Assembly: GCF_001677955.1 (NCBI RefSeq)
Contig: NZ_LELA01000089.1
Location: 1-64,000 of the forward strand
Source: Chryseobacterium sp. BGARF1
GTDB lineage: Bacteria; Bacteroidota; Bacteroidia; Flavobacteriales; Weeksellaceae
Direction: 5' to 3'
Length of the DNA stretch: 64,000 nucleotides
The notes below the pieces were generated by a model. That model was given only the letters and a program-made list of their open reading frames with translations. It was not told where the DNA came from and searched no databases. This document shows, one piece after another, positions 1-8,551 of this stretch (the stretch's first letter is position 1; each line of letters opens with the position of its first letter). The position numbers and the translations under genes were made by a program.

Positions 1-225
1 TCTCAAATTTTCATATTTAAAGATGTAATTTAATCTAATTTATTGATTTTCTAGTGTATTAATCTTTATTAAAATAGGATTTTTTAAAATTTAAAAAAAA
101 TTCAGGCAAAATTTAAAAATGAACTTTACATAAAATTAACAGTGCAAAAACCAACAAAAAATTATTTTAAAGGTAAATTTCCGTAGGGCTTACTTATCTT
201 TGCAATTCGAAAATTATTTAAAGAA

Positions 226-1017
226 ATGAAAAGTATTTATTCTAAAATTTTGCTTTTGGCATTCGTTGCAAGTTCTGTGTATTCTTATGCATGGGGATTA
301 ACGGGTCACAGAGTGATTGCTGAGATTGCAGAAAACCATCTTTCAGGAAAAGCAAAGAGAGAAATCAGAAAAATGTTGGGGCAGGAAAGAATGGCGTATT
401 GGGCAAACTGGCCAGATTTTATTAAGTCTGATACTACAGGTGCCTGGAAACAAGCTTCAGCTTGGCATTATGTAAACATTGATCCCCAGACAGACTTTGT
501 GGCATTTGAAAAAGATTTGAAAGCTCAGGCAGGAGCTAACCTTTATTCTCAGGTTAAGGTTTTATCTAGTCAGATTAAGGATGAAAAAACTTCTGAAAAA
601 GACAGAAAAATTGCTTTAATTTTTCTTATTCATATGATGGGAGATTTGGCACAGCCAATGCACACCGGAAGATCAGGAGATCTAGGTGGAAACAAAATTA
701 ACGTTACTTACTTTGGAGATAAAACAAATCTTCACTCAGTTTGGGACGGAAAATTGGTAGATTCACAAAAATACAGCTACACAGAATATGCAAAGCTTTT
801 GGATATTAAATCTAAGGATGAAGTAAAGCAAATACAATCTGGAACGTTAGAAAACTGGTTGTACGATTCTCATCAAATCGCTAATAAAATTTATGCTCAA
901 ACTCCGGATGGGTCTAAATTATCTTACGATTATCAGTATAAATTCAATGATACCATGGAAAGACAGCTTCTTTACGGAGGTTTAAGATTGGCGAAATTGT
1001 TGAATGATTTGTTTTAA
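226..1017 (+). CDS. Secreted S1/P1-type nuclease
   Basis: 263-residue zinc-dependent nuclease that cleaves single-stranded nucleic acids, probably acting in the periplasm or outside the cell. Residues 1-22 form a signal peptide; cleavage would leave W23 at the N-terminus, as in P1 nuclease, where the terminal Trp binds zinc. The other expected ligands are visible with the family's spacing: H28, D64, H81, H136, D140, H146, H170 and D174. Length is normal for bacterial members. A TATCTTTG sequence at 195-202 fits a Bacteroidota -7 box. The gene stands alone; the 467 bp after it hold only repeats and the rpoD leader. Family assignment is secure; the physiological role (nucleotide scavenging) is inferred. 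Confidence 0.93.
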   Translation: MKSIYSKILLLAFVASSVYSYAWGLTGHRVIAEIAENHLSGKAKREIRKMLGQERMAYWANWPDFIKSDTTGAWKQASAWHYVNIDPQTDFVAFEKDLKAQAGANLYSQVKVLSSQIKDEKTSEKDRKIALIFLIHMMGDLAQPMHTGRSGDLGGNKINVTYFGDKTNLHSVWDGKLVDSQKYSYTEYAKLLDIKSKDEVKQIQSGTLENWLYDSHQIANKIYAQTPDGSKLSYDYQYKFNDTMERQLLYGGLRLAKLLNDLF

Positions 1018-1117
1018 GAGTTGATAGCTGATGGTCTTTAGTTGATTGTCAAACGACTTATATAATAGAGCGGAACTTCGATTTCGCTTTTTTTGTTCAG
1101 ATACTTTTCTACTAAAT

Positions 1118-1142
1118 CTCATAGGTTTCCGAAACCTATGAG
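1118..1142. repeat. Perfect 12-bp palindromic hairpin
   Basis: CTCATAGGTTTC at 1118-1129 is followed after one base by its exact complement GAAACCTATGAG at 1131-1142. It lies just before the TAGCCCCGAT element. A related AGGTTT/AAACCT hairpin precedes the second copy of that element near 37270, so the two parts may travel together. Confidence 0.7.
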
Positions 1143-1164
1143 GTTTTATGACCTTACGTTGTCA

Positions 1165-1258
1165 CTAGCCCCGATAGAAACGACATCCTTTTTGGTGGCT
1201 GGTGCAACGAAGTGGAAGCGGCTACCAAAAAGATATAGTGGATAGTGGGAAAAAGCTT
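1165..1258. repeat. Dispersed TAGCCCCGAT element, copy A
   Basis: This noncoding segment begins with TAGCCCCGAT and an almost immediate CGACAT, and ends with a GATAGTGGG...AAAAGCTT block. The same order of blocks recurs at about 37360-37475. The ends are weakly inverted relative to each other. The 1018-1484 intergenic stretch holds this element, the preceding hairpin and AT-rich sequence leading to rpoD; no gene is seen. Confidence 0.5.
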
Positions 1259-1484
1259 CAAATAAAATAAACGTGATTTGCATGAATTAAATATTTCATC
1301 ATAAAAAAATATATTTCAGAGAAATTTTGATCTATAATCCTTGTTCTGAGGTAGAAGATTGATAATTTACAACTTTTTTTTTGAAATCATTTTAATTAAA
1401 TAAAAAATAATTGTAACCTGTGTAACCTTTTTAATGTTTCAAACGTATAATATAATAGCAACTCTATTTTTGAGAATAAAATAA

Positions 1485-2351
1485 ATGAGACAATTAAAAA
1501 TAACCAAGCAGGTTACCAACAGGGAAACCGCTTCATTAGACAAGTATTTGCAGGAAATTGGTAAAGTAGAACTAATTACAGCAGACGAAGAGGTAGATTT
1601 GGCACAAAAGATCCGTGCAGGCGACAGAGTCGCATTGGAAAAATTGATCAAGGCCAACCTTCGTTTCGTAGTATCCGTATCGAAACAGTACCAAAACCAA
1701 GGTCTTTCTTTACCCGATTTAATTAATGAAGGGAACTTAGGATTGATGAAAGCTGCAAAAAGATATGACGAAACCAGAGGTTTCAAATTTATCTCTTATG
1801 CGGTTTGGTGGATTCGTCAGTCGATCTTACAGGCTTTGGCAGAGCAGTCTAGAATTGTAAGATTGCCTTTGAACAAGATTGGATCGATTAACAAAATCAA
1901 CAAAGCTTACGCTCACCTTGAGCAGGAAAACGAAAGACCACCTTCTCCGGAAGAATTGGCTGAAGTTCTTGACATGAGCGAGGAAGATATTAAAGAATCT
2001 ATGAAAAACTCCGGAAGACATTTGTCTATGGATGCGCCTTTGGTAGAAGGTGAAGATTCTAACCTTTATGACGTTTTACGTTCTGGAGAATCTCCAAGCC
2101 CGGATAAAGATTTGATGCTTGAATCTCTTCAAATCGAGATTGAAAGAGCATTGAACACTTTAACTCCGAGAGAGGCTGATTTGGTAAGATTGTATTTCGG
2201 ATTAAACGGAAAACATCCAATGACTTTGGAGGAAATCGGAGAAACTTTCGATCTTACGAGAGAAAGAGTTCGTCAGATTAAAGAAAAAGCAATCAAGAGA
2301 CTAAAACATAATACAAGAAGTAAGATTTTGAAGTCTTATTTAGGTAAATAA
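1485..2351 (+). CDS. rpoD: Primary sigma factor RpoD/SigA
   Basis: 288-residue housekeeping sigma-70 factor of the short Bacteroidota type, lacking the long acidic region 1.1 and the non-conserved insert of proteobacterial RpoD. Region 1.2 starts near residue 18 ([12 protein letters not shown]), region 2 with its -10 recognition helix spans about 55-125 (including [16 protein letters not shown]), region 3 about 135-205, and region 4 with the -35 helix-turn-helix ends the protein ([20 protein letters not shown]). This holoenzyme would recognise the TTG/TAnnTTTG promoters seen in the window. A TATTTTTG at 1465-1472 is a possible -7 box for the gene itself, though it leaves a very short leader. 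Transcribed alone, with a terminator directly downstream. Confidence 0.97.
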   Translation: MRQLKITKQVTNRETASLDKYLQEIGKVELITADEEVDLAQKIRAGDRVALEKLIKANLRFVVSVSKQYQNQGLSLPDLINEGNLGLMKAAKRYDETRGFKFISYAVWWIRQSILQALAEQSRIVRLPLNKIGSINKINKAYAHLEQENERPPSPEELAEVLDMSEEDIKESMKNSGRHLSMDAPLVEGEDSNLYDVLRSGESPSPDKDLMLESLQIEIERALNTLTPREADLVRLYFGLNGKHPMTLEEIGETFDLTRERVRQIKEKAIKRLKHNTRSKILKSYLGK

Positions 2352-2373
2352 TTTTTAGTTTAAATAATTATTA

Positions 2374-2407
2374 AGCGGAGTTTGATTTTTTCAGGCTCCG
2401 TTTTTTT
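2374..2407 (+). terminator. rpoD terminator
   Basis: A CGGAG/CTCCG stem closing a T-rich loop is followed by seven T residues, 22 bp after the rpoD stop codon. Confidence 0.75.
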
Positions 2408-2461
2408 GTGGCAATTTTTTAAGTATCTTCAACTCATTAAAAAAAATAAATTAAACAGCAT

Positions 2462-2503
2462 GTTTGTCATTCAAAACGAAGCATAGCGAAGTGAAGAATC
2501 TCA
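2462..2503. repeat. TTTGTCATTC...GAAGAATCTCAA repeat, intergenic copy
   Basis: A short dispersed sequence starting TTTGTCATTC and ending GTGAAGAATCTCAA. A shorter version of the same sequence lies in frame inside the radical SAM gene at 17225-17254, showing that this repeat family can enter coding sequence. Confidence 0.6.
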
Positions 2504-2551
2504 ACAATGAATATAATTATTAAACGAATTGAAAAATTGAAATATACCTTT

Positions 2552-2607
2552 GCCACGAATGCACGAATTTTTCTAATTATTATTAAAATTATTCGGGCAT
2601 TCGTGGC
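2552..2607. repeat. GCCACGAAT hairpin repeat, copy 1
   Basis: GCCACGAATGCACGAAT at 2552-2568 pairs with ATTCGGGCATTCGTGGC at 2591-2607, one mismatch in 17, across an AT-rich 22-nt loop. Copies 2 and 3 are at 16274-16327 and 24007-24057. All are intergenic, which fits a REP-like palindromic family. Confidence 0.8.
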
Positions 2608-2640
2608 TTACAAATTTAAAAGCAAAACTAAAATCATTAA

Positions 2641-3759
2641 ATGAATCAAATTTCAATCTTCGGAGCCGGAATTGGAGGTTTAACTTTAGGAAATATTCTA
2701 AAACAACACCATTTAGATTTTACCATTTATGAATCTGCTCCGGAAATAAAACCTGTCGGAGCCGGAATTATGATGGCTGTGAATGCGATGAAGATTTTTG
2801 ATAAATTGGGTTTAAAAGAGAAAATTGAAAGCCAAGGAAATAAAATTCACGGAATATTTATTACGGACGAGAAGCTAAAAACTATTTCTACAACGAATGT
2901 TTTGGCTTTAGAAAAGAAATTTAATTCTTGTAACGTTGCTATTCACAGAGCAGAACTTCAGAATATTTTAGCCGAAAATTTAGGTTTTGGAAACATTAAA
3001 CTCAATCATTCTTTACAGCAAATTCAGAAGAAAGAAAACTACTTTTTAGAATTTGAAAATGGTTTTACAGCAGAAAGTAAAATCGTTTTTGGAGCCGATG
3101 GAATTCATTCTAAAGTCAGAAATAAAATCTTTAAAACCGGAAACATTCGAAATGCCGAGCAAAAATGCTGGCGTGGTTTAACCGATCTTGAACTTCCCGA
3201 AAAATACAACCATCATGCTTTAGAAATCTGGGGAAAAGGAAAACGTTTTGGTTTTGTAAAAATTTCCGACAAAAAAGTCTATTGGTATGCTTTGGTGAAT
3301 GAAAATAAATTTACAGAAAATATTGATTTAACAGAAACCTTCAACGATTTTGATTCTTTGGTTTTGGACATTTTAAAAGCCACAAAACCAGAAAATATTA
3401 TTCTGAATGATATTATCGACCTCGCTCCTATTCCGAAATGGTATGCTGAAAATCTTTGTTTGATTGGTGATGCAGCTCACGCAACAACTCCCAATATGGG
3501 ACAAGGCGCTTGTCAGTCGATTGAAGACGCGTATGTGATTGGTAAATTATTAGAGAAAAATAAAAACTTCAATTCTGTTTTTGAAGAATTTCAGAATATC
3601 AGAAGAAAAAAAGTAGATACGATTGTTAAAAATAGCTGGACGATTGGTAAAATTTCTCAATGGGAAAAAGGAAATCAACTAAGGAATTTTTTGATGCGTT
3701 CGATTCCTGAAAGTATCAATCAGAAAATGGTAGAAAAGATTTTAAAGCTGGAGATATAA
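2641..3759 (+). CDS. FAD-dependent aromatic-ring-type monooxygenase
   Basis: 372-residue class A flavoprotein monooxygenase of the PHBH/UbiH/TetX superfamily, soluble and cytoplasmic, using FAD, NAD(P)H and oxygen. The N-terminal Rossmann motif IFGAGIGGLTLG is at residues 6-17, the FGADGIHSKVRN (DG) motif near 155, and the second FAD motif LIGDAAHATTPNMGQGA near 275-290. Length suits the single-component family. The substrate cannot be told from sequence; relatives include ring hydroxylases and TetX-like tetracycline-modifying enzymes, but no specific resistance claim is made. Transcribed alone and convergent with the next gene across a shared terminator. Confidence 0.9.
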   Translation: MNQISIFGAGIGGLTLGNILKQHHLDFTIYESAPEIKPVGAGIMMAVNAMKIFDKLGLKEKIESQGNKIHGIFITDEKLKTISTTNVLALEKKFNSCNVAIHRAELQNILAENLGFGNIKLNHSLQQIQKKENYFLEFENGFTAESKIVFGADGIHSKVRNKIFKTGNIRNAEQKCWRGLTDLELPEKYNHHALEIWGKGKRFGFVKISDKKVYWYALVNENKFTENIDLTETFNDFDSLVLDILKATKPENIILNDIIDLAPIPKWYAENLCLIGDAAHATTPNMGQGACQSIEDAYVIGKLLEKNKNFNSVFEEFQNIRRKKVDTIVKNSWTIGKISQWEKGNQLRNFLMRSIPESINQKMVEKILKLEI

Positions 3760-3760
3760 A

Positions 3761-3790
3761 AAAAGAAACTCAAATTGAGTTTCTTTTTTA
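3761..3790. terminator. Bidirectional terminator
   Basis: GAAACTCAA (3765-3773) pairs with TTGAGTTTC (3775-3783), flanked by A-runs on the left and T-runs on the right. It serves the convergent monooxygenase and DUF3347 genes. Confidence 0.85.
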
Positions 3791-4264
3791 TTATTTTATT
3801 TCAGATTTTATCGAACCGCATTTAAGCATCGAACTTCCGTAGTAAGGATTGACAATTTGTTTTTCATTACTTAGCCAACTTCCATCCGCCATCGGACAAT
3901 ATTGTACGAAAATGGTTTTATCAGAAATTTTATTTTCTTTAGCAACAGCGATCATCACATCAGATAATCTGTAAAACGGTTTTCTCTGTGCATCGATATT
4001 TTTTGCTGATGAAATTGTTTTTGCATCTGATTTTAATGAATTCAACTTTTTCTCGTCTAAAGATTTTGAATTGACTGATGAAGCTGTTTTCAAAAATTCT
4101 CCGGCTGCAGCCGATGTTTTCTTAGGATCATCAGAAGCCAAAGCAGATTTTACGGAAATGTAATTCTGATATAGTTTTGATAATTGAGGGTTTGTTTTCG
4201 ATTGTGCAGTTACAGATAGAACGGCAAATACTGAAAACAGAAAGGTGATGATATATTTTTTCAT
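3791..4264 (-). CDS. DUF3347 domain secreted protein
   Basis: 157-residue exported protein. Residues 1-20 are a signal peptide (MKKYIITFLFSVFAVLSVTAQ). The rest matches the helical DUF3347 pattern: YQNYISVKSALASDDPKKTSAAAGEFL, then a C-terminal segment with VQYCPMADGSWLSNEKQIVNPYYG. The conserved CPM...W and NPYYG motifs are typical; in larger relatives the domain accompanies copper or heavy-metal efflux components, where the Cys/Met segment may bind metal. Here it stands alone, so a metal-related periplasmic role is only inferred. Starts 55 bp from the next minus-strand gene's stop; operon membership is unclear. Confidence 0.82.
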   Translation of the reverse strand: MKKYIITFLFSVFAVLSVTAQSKTNPQLSKLYQNYISVKSALASDDPKKTSAAAGEFLKTASSVNSKSLDEKKLNSLKSDAKTISSAKNIDAQRKPFYRLSDVMIAVAKENKISDKTIFVQYCPMADGSWLSNEKQIVNPYYGSSMLKCGSIKSEIK

Positions 4265-4318
4265 TTTTAATTAGCTTTAATCCTTCTGTAAATTTAACAG
4301 TTTTTTATTTTTTTAAAT

Positions 4319-4687
4319 TTATTTAATATTTTCATCTTCCCAAACATCTTCATAGCCATTACAATCAATCAAGAATCTAAATCCTACATCTAAACCTAAA
4401 TATTGAATAATATTAGGATTAATTTCTAATAAATGTTCGGCACACATTGGTTTAAAAAAATCATCATCATTTTTAAATTCACCAAACCAAATATACCAAC
4501 CAACAGTTCCATTTTCACTAGAATGTCTCAAACCATTTACAGGCTGTAAAAAATAGTTATTTGAAATTCCAATATGCAGCTTTTTATTTATTGGACTCCA
4601 TTTTGAAGTATATTTTTTGCAGATATCTTTTTGTTTTACCAAATGAGGATCCCAATTATCATCTTTCTCTAATAATTCTTTCATCAA
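4319..4687 (-). CDS. Small soluble protein, possibly immunity-like
   Basis: 122 residues, no signal peptide or membrane segment, acidic and rich in aromatic residues. The pattern GWYIWFGEFKNDDDFFKPMCAEHL, then YLGLDVGFRFLIDCNGYEDVWED, recalls small SUKH/Imm33-like immunity proteins that act against contact-dependent toxins, but I cannot assign a family with confidence. It starts 28 bp downstream of the TonB receptor stop, on the same strand, and could be its last operon member or an orphan immunity gene. No toxin is adjacent. Starts with two consecutive Met codons. Confidence 0.6.
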   Translation of the reverse strand: MMKELLEKDDNWDPHLVKQKDICKKYTSKWSPINKKLHIGISNNYFLQPVNGLRHSSENGTVGWYIWFGEFKNDDDFFKPMCAEHLLEINPNIIQYLGLDVGFRFLIDCNGYEDVWEDENIK

Positions 4688-4715
4688 AATTATATTGTAT
4701 AGATTTAATGGAAAT

Positions 4716-6944
4716 CTACTTTATTTTAAATTCAAGCTTTACATTAAAGAATCTTCCCGTTAAACGAACCGGAACAGGATACATGATACTACTATTCGCA
4801 TCGGTAATCCATTGATTGGCAATTGCATTATTGATATTAAATGCATTAAAAACCTGCACTCCTAAAGTTAGTTCATCAAAATTGCTCAAGAAACCATAAG
4901 TTTGTTTTTTTGCTTCAGCATCTACAAATGCATACGAAAGTCCTAAATCTACTCTCTTGTAAGAAGGCAAAGTTTTTTGATACTGATAAGGATCTGTGAA
5001 AACCGGCGCACCATTTGGTAATCCCATCGCATAGGTTAAGGTAAGATTTACACGCATTTGCGGGAATTTCGGCATATAATCCTGATAAAACATTGCAAAT
5101 CTGAATCTCTGATCAGTTGGTCTCGGAATATTTCCTCTTCCATCAATATTTTCAAAAACCCTTGCATAACTTACAGAAAGCCAAGAATCTACACCTGGTA
5201 CAAATTCACCGAATAATCTTGTATCAATTCCGTAAGCGTAACCTGTAGCGTTATTTTGCCCTGAATAACGAATTCTCACATTATCCATATAATACGGAAT
5301 TACATTATCCATTTTTTTATAATATAATTCTGTCGTTAATTTAAATGGTCTGTCTTCAAACTCAAATTCGGTTTCATTGGCCAAAATTGCCTGAATCGAT
5401 CTTTGAGATTTAATATTTGAGTTAAAATTACCATTCAAATCTTTAATTTCTTTATAAAAAGGCGCCTGATAATAAACCCCTCCAGAAAGTCTGAACCACA
5501 TATCGGTATTCCAATCAGGTTTTATGGCAAACTGCGCTCTAGGTGAGAAAATGGTTTCGTTATTGAAACTCCAGTGTGCTACTCTCGCTCCTGCATTTAC
5601 CAAAACTTTACTCGCTCCCCAATAGAACTTCTGAGAATATTGTCCGTAAGCCGATAATCTTGTCGGCTCAATATGATTATTTCCCGCGATACTGTAAAAT
5701 AGGTCTAAATCTGATGCATCAGGAAATCTAGGATCATCAACCGGATGCGGAATACTGTATCCTGAAGAATCTACCAGCTTCCATTCATTAGTTAGATCTC
5801 GAAGATTTTCTTTTTCATATTTAAAACCTAATTCAATATCAGTATTCACATTCGGTGAAAAGCGGGTTCTGAATTGTGTTCCGTATGTTCTTACAAAAAG
5901 ATCATTTCTTGCGTGCTCTATTTGTCCGCCAACATCATAAGACGTGATTGGAGTTCCTGTAATTGGATCAAAAGTTTGGAGAATATAGCTTGATGCAATA
6001 GAATAATATTCTCTTTCACGGTTTTGATACGCAAAACTATCTAATGTAAATCTCCATTTATCAGACGGTTTGTAGTTTGCTGAAACTGTACCCATCATAT
6101 TTTTATACTGGTCATTTTCTTTACCATTATAAAAAACTGAGAGATTAATGGGCTGATTTATTGTTCCAAAATCTACACTTCTCTCTTTCGGGATCATTTC
6201 GTAATCATTCTTAGAATAATATCCAATAAATGAAAGTGAAAGCTTGCTGTTCACATGATAATTCAGATAAGACTGAAAATCATAGTAGGTAGGATTAAAA
6301 TCGGTGTCTTCATTTAAAGTATTCAAAACCAGATTGGTATTCCTGTATCTTCCAGAAAATAAAGCTGTGAATTTTTTGTTTCCGTTTTCATCTTCTTTTC
6401 CCGATGCAAAACCTGTTGTTAATCTTCCGCCAATTAAACTCGCTTCACCAGAAAGTTCAAATTTCTTAGGTTCACGATAATAAATATTTAAAGCTGAAGA
6501 CATTTTATCACCATATCTTGGCTCAAAACCTCCTGCCGAAAAGTTGACCGCAGAAACCATATCCGGATTGATGATACTTAAACCTTCCTGCTGAGAATTT
6601 CTGATTAGAAAAGGTCTGTAAATTTCAATATCATTAATGTAGATAAGGTTTTCATCATAGTTTCCACCACGCACCATGTATTGTGAAGAAAGCTCGGTGT
6701 TTGAATTTACAGACGGAAGTGTTTTTAGCATTCCTTCTACGCCGCCAGAGATACTTGCGACATTTTTGGCATCTTTTGCTGAAATTCTTACTGCTGTAAT
6801 ATCAGTGGTTTTCCCGGTAACTTTTTTCTGGAAAACAACTTCCTCAATATTGGAAACCCTTGTTGTCGTCGTATCTCTTTTTCTTGCTTGTGAGAATATC
6901 AAGACGGGTACCATAAGGCTTAGTGGTAAAACTAGTTTTTTCAA
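4716..6944 (-). CDS. TonB-dependent outer-membrane receptor
   Basis: 742 residues. Signal peptide 1-19 (LIFSQA), a short leader with VSNIEEVVFQ resembling a TonB box, then the plug domain from about 60 to 165 (VEGMLKTLPSVNSN, YMVRGGNYDENLIYIND, GGFEPRYGDKMSSALNI), followed by a 22-strand-type beta-barrel ending in an aromatic-poor KLEFKIK terminus. The N-terminal CarboxypepD-regulatory domain typical of SusC is missing and no SusD partner is nearby, so a polysaccharide-utilisation role is unlikely; siderophore, vitamin or peptide uptake are options. The stop of kdsA lies 43 bp upstream, so read-through from kdsA is possible. Substrate unknown. Confidence 0.93.
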   Translation of the reverse strand: MKKLVLPLSLMVPVLIFSQARKRDTTTTRVSNIEEVVFQKKVTGKTTDITAVRISAKDAKNVASISGGVEGMLKTLPSVNSNTELSSQYMVRGGNYDENLIYINDIEIYRPFLIRNSQQEGLSIINPDMVSAVNFSAGGFEPRYGDKMSSALNIYYREPKKFELSGEASLIGGRLTTGFASGKEDENGNKKFTALFSGRYRNTNLVLNTLNEDTDFNPTYYDFQSYLNYHVNSKLSLSFIGYYSKNDYEMIPKERSVDFGTINQPINLSVFYNGKENDQYKNMMGTVSANYKPSDKWRFTLDSFAYQNREREYYSIASSYILQTFDPITGTPITSYDVGGQIEHARNDLFVRTYGTQFRTRFSPNVNTDIELGFKYEKENLRDLTNEWKLVDSSGYSIPHPVDDPRFPDASDLDLFYSIAGNNHIEPTRLSAYGQYSQKFYWGASKVLVNAGARVAHWSFNNETIFSPRAQFAIKPDWNTDMWFRLSGGVYYQAPFYKEIKDLNGNFNSNIKSQRSIQAILANETEFEFEDRPFKLTTELYYKKMDNVIPYYMDNVRIRYSGQNNATGYAYGIDTRLFGEFVPGVDSWLSVSYARVFENIDGRGNIPRPTDQRFRFAMFYQDYMPKFPQMRVNLTLTYAMGLPNGAPVFTDPYQYQKTLPSYKRVDLGLSYAFVDAEAKKQTYGFLSNFDELTLGVQVFNAFNINNAIANQWITDANSSIMYPVPVRLTGRFFNVKLEFKIK

Positions 6945-6987
6945 AAGGAATTATTTATAATTTCTAAAATTAAGTATTTTTTAACAA

Positions 6988-7797
6988 TTATAGTATAGAT
7001 TCTCTAACTCTTGTGAGTTTTTGCAATAAATCTTCCAATAAATCTAATCTTAGCATGTTTGCTCCATCAGAAAGTGCTGTTTCCGGAGTTGGATGAGTTT
7101 CTATAAAAAGTCCGTCTGCACCAACAACAATTCCTGCTTTAGCAATCGTTTCGATAAGATCTGGTCTTCCACCTGTAACTCCTGAACTTTGATTAGGCTG
7201 CTGTAAAGAATGCGTAACATCTAAAATTACCGGAGCATATTCTCTCATTGTAGGAATTCCTCTGTAATCAACGATCAAATCGGTATATCCAAAAGAATTT
7301 CCTCTTTCTATAATAGCCACTTTTTGATTATTTGAATCAGTAATTTTCTGAACGGCAAACTTCATTGATTCAGGAGAAAGAAACTGCCCTTTTTTCAAAG
7401 TAACACATTTTCCTGTTTCAGCTGCAGCTACCAAAAGGTCGGTCTGACGAACCAAAAACGCAGGAATCTGCAAAACATCCACATATTGAGCGGCTAAAGC
7501 AGCATGCTCGTTCTCGTGAATATCTGTTGTGGTAGGAATATTAAAAGTCTCTCCTACTTTTTTAAGAATTTCCAAAGATTTTTCTTCACCAATTGTTGTG
7601 AAAGAATCTACTCTGCTTCGATTGGCTTTTTTAAAACTTCCTTTAAAAATATAGGGAATATTATATTTATTGGTCAGTTCAATTACTTTTTCCGCAATTC
7701 TTAACGCCATATCTTCGCCTTCAATAATACAAGGACCGGCAATTAAGAAAAAGTTTTTTGAATCTTTGTGCTGTATGTTATCTAAATGTTGAATCAT
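6988..7797 (-). CDS. kdsA: 3-deoxy-8-phosphooctulonate synthase (KdsA)
   Basis: 269-residue cytoplasmic aldolase that condenses arabinose-5-phosphate with phosphoenolpyruvate to give KDO-8-phosphate for lipopolysaccharide core synthesis. Hallmarks include FFLIAGPCIIEGEDMA near residue 17, FKGSFKKANRSR near 52, TTDIHE near 92, DVLQIPAFLVRQTDLL near 107, and VGADGLFIETHPTPETALSDG near 226. Length and full-length similarity are typical. It starts with MIQHLDNIQHKDSKN, a normal start for the family. Transcribed away from the DUF1697 gene's direction of travel; other KDO genes are not in the window. Confidence 0.95.
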   Translation of the reverse strand: MIQHLDNIQHKDSKNFFLIAGPCIIEGEDMALRIAEKVIELTNKYNIPYIFKGSFKKANRSRVDSFTTIGEEKSLEILKKVGETFNIPTTTDIHENEHAALAAQYVDVLQIPAFLVRQTDLLVAAAETGKCVTLKKGQFLSPESMKFAVQKITDSNNQKVAIIERGNSFGYTDLIVDYRGIPTMREYAPVILDVTHSLQQPNQSSGVTGGRPDLIETIAKAGIVVGADGLFIETHPTPETALSDGANMLRLDLLEDLLQKLTRVRESIL

Positions 7798-7959
7798 TAT
7801 TTTTATTTAAATTAAAAGTTCAGTAAAAATACTGAGAAAGTTTTATAATTGAAAATTATTTATAGACTTAACCTGTAAACGGTTTTTGGGGTTAAAAATT
7901 ACTTTAAAAGAGAAAAATTTAAAGATAGCTTCGTTCCTCGCAATTACAAAAAGAGAGTA

Positions 7960-8484
7960 TTAAAATTTTTTAAGAATCTTCTCAAAAGTATTAATATTTC
8001 TGCTGGTAAACTGGTCTTTCAGGCTTTTTTTGCCTAAAACTTTCCCAAAGCTAGAATCTAATGTATTTCCTTTTGAAACCTGCCAATAAAAGATATTATT
8101 AACGATTTCTCCTTTTTCGTTCTCAGATTTTGAAGCGTTCTGAAACTCATTCATTAGGATGTTTTCTACATTATCGTTTCCTACAAATGCATACGTGTGA
8201 AAATTTTCGTTCTTCTCAAAAGGATTTTTAAACCAAAACAATTCTGTTTCTTCTGCTGTCTTTACAAAAAGAAATGCTTCATATTTAAAATATTCAGACA
8301 TTGCTTTTTCGAGAACAATCTTTAGCTCATCTGTATTTTTATCTGAACTAAAAATAATATTTCCCGAAGCTAAAATCGAACTTACATCTTCCATTCCGGC
8401 ATCTTTGAACACCTGACAGACTTCTGCCATTTTCATATTGGTTCCTTTTACATTGACACCACGGAGAAAAGCACAGTATTGCAT
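7960..8484 (-). CDS. DUF1697 family protein
   Basis: 174-residue soluble protein with the family signature YCAFLRGVNVKGTNMKMAEV at the N-terminus and VSSILASGNIIFSS around residues 35-48. The DUF1697 fold is compact and its biochemical function is not established. The C-terminus (FTSRNINTFEKILKKF) also matches the family. The gene appears monocistronic. Its upstream region is unusual: two different 7-bp tandem repeats (8488-8507 and 8518-8543) occupy the place where the core promoter should be, so expression could vary with repeat number. Confidence 0.88.
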   Translation of the reverse strand: MQYCAFLRGVNVKGTNMKMAEVCQVFKDAGMEDVSSILASGNIIFSSDKNTDELKIVLEKAMSEYFKYEAFLFVKTAEETELFWFKNPFEKNENFHTYAFVGNDNVENILMNEFQNASKSENEKGEIVNNIFYWQVSKGNTLDSSFGKVLGKKSLKDQFTSRNINTFEKILKKF

Positions 8485-8487
8485 AAG

Positions 8488-8507
8488 GTTTAGAGTTTAG
8501 AGTTTAG
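8488..8507. repeat. Heptanucleotide repeat GTTTAGA
   Basis: About 2.9 copies of GTTTAGA directly before the DUF1697 start codon. Seven-bp units can gain or lose copies by slippage. Confidence 0.75.
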
Positions 8508-8517
8508 GGTCAAAATT

Positions 8518-8543
8518 ACTTTTTACTTTTTACTTTTTACTTT
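8518..8543. repeat. Heptanucleotide repeat ACTTTTT
   Basis: About 3.7 copies of ACTTTTT (8518-8524, 8525-8531, 8532-8538, 8539-8543). It lies between the DUF1697 start and the end of the upstream gene, in the promoter position. Confidence 0.8.
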
Positions 8544-8551
8544 AATACAAA

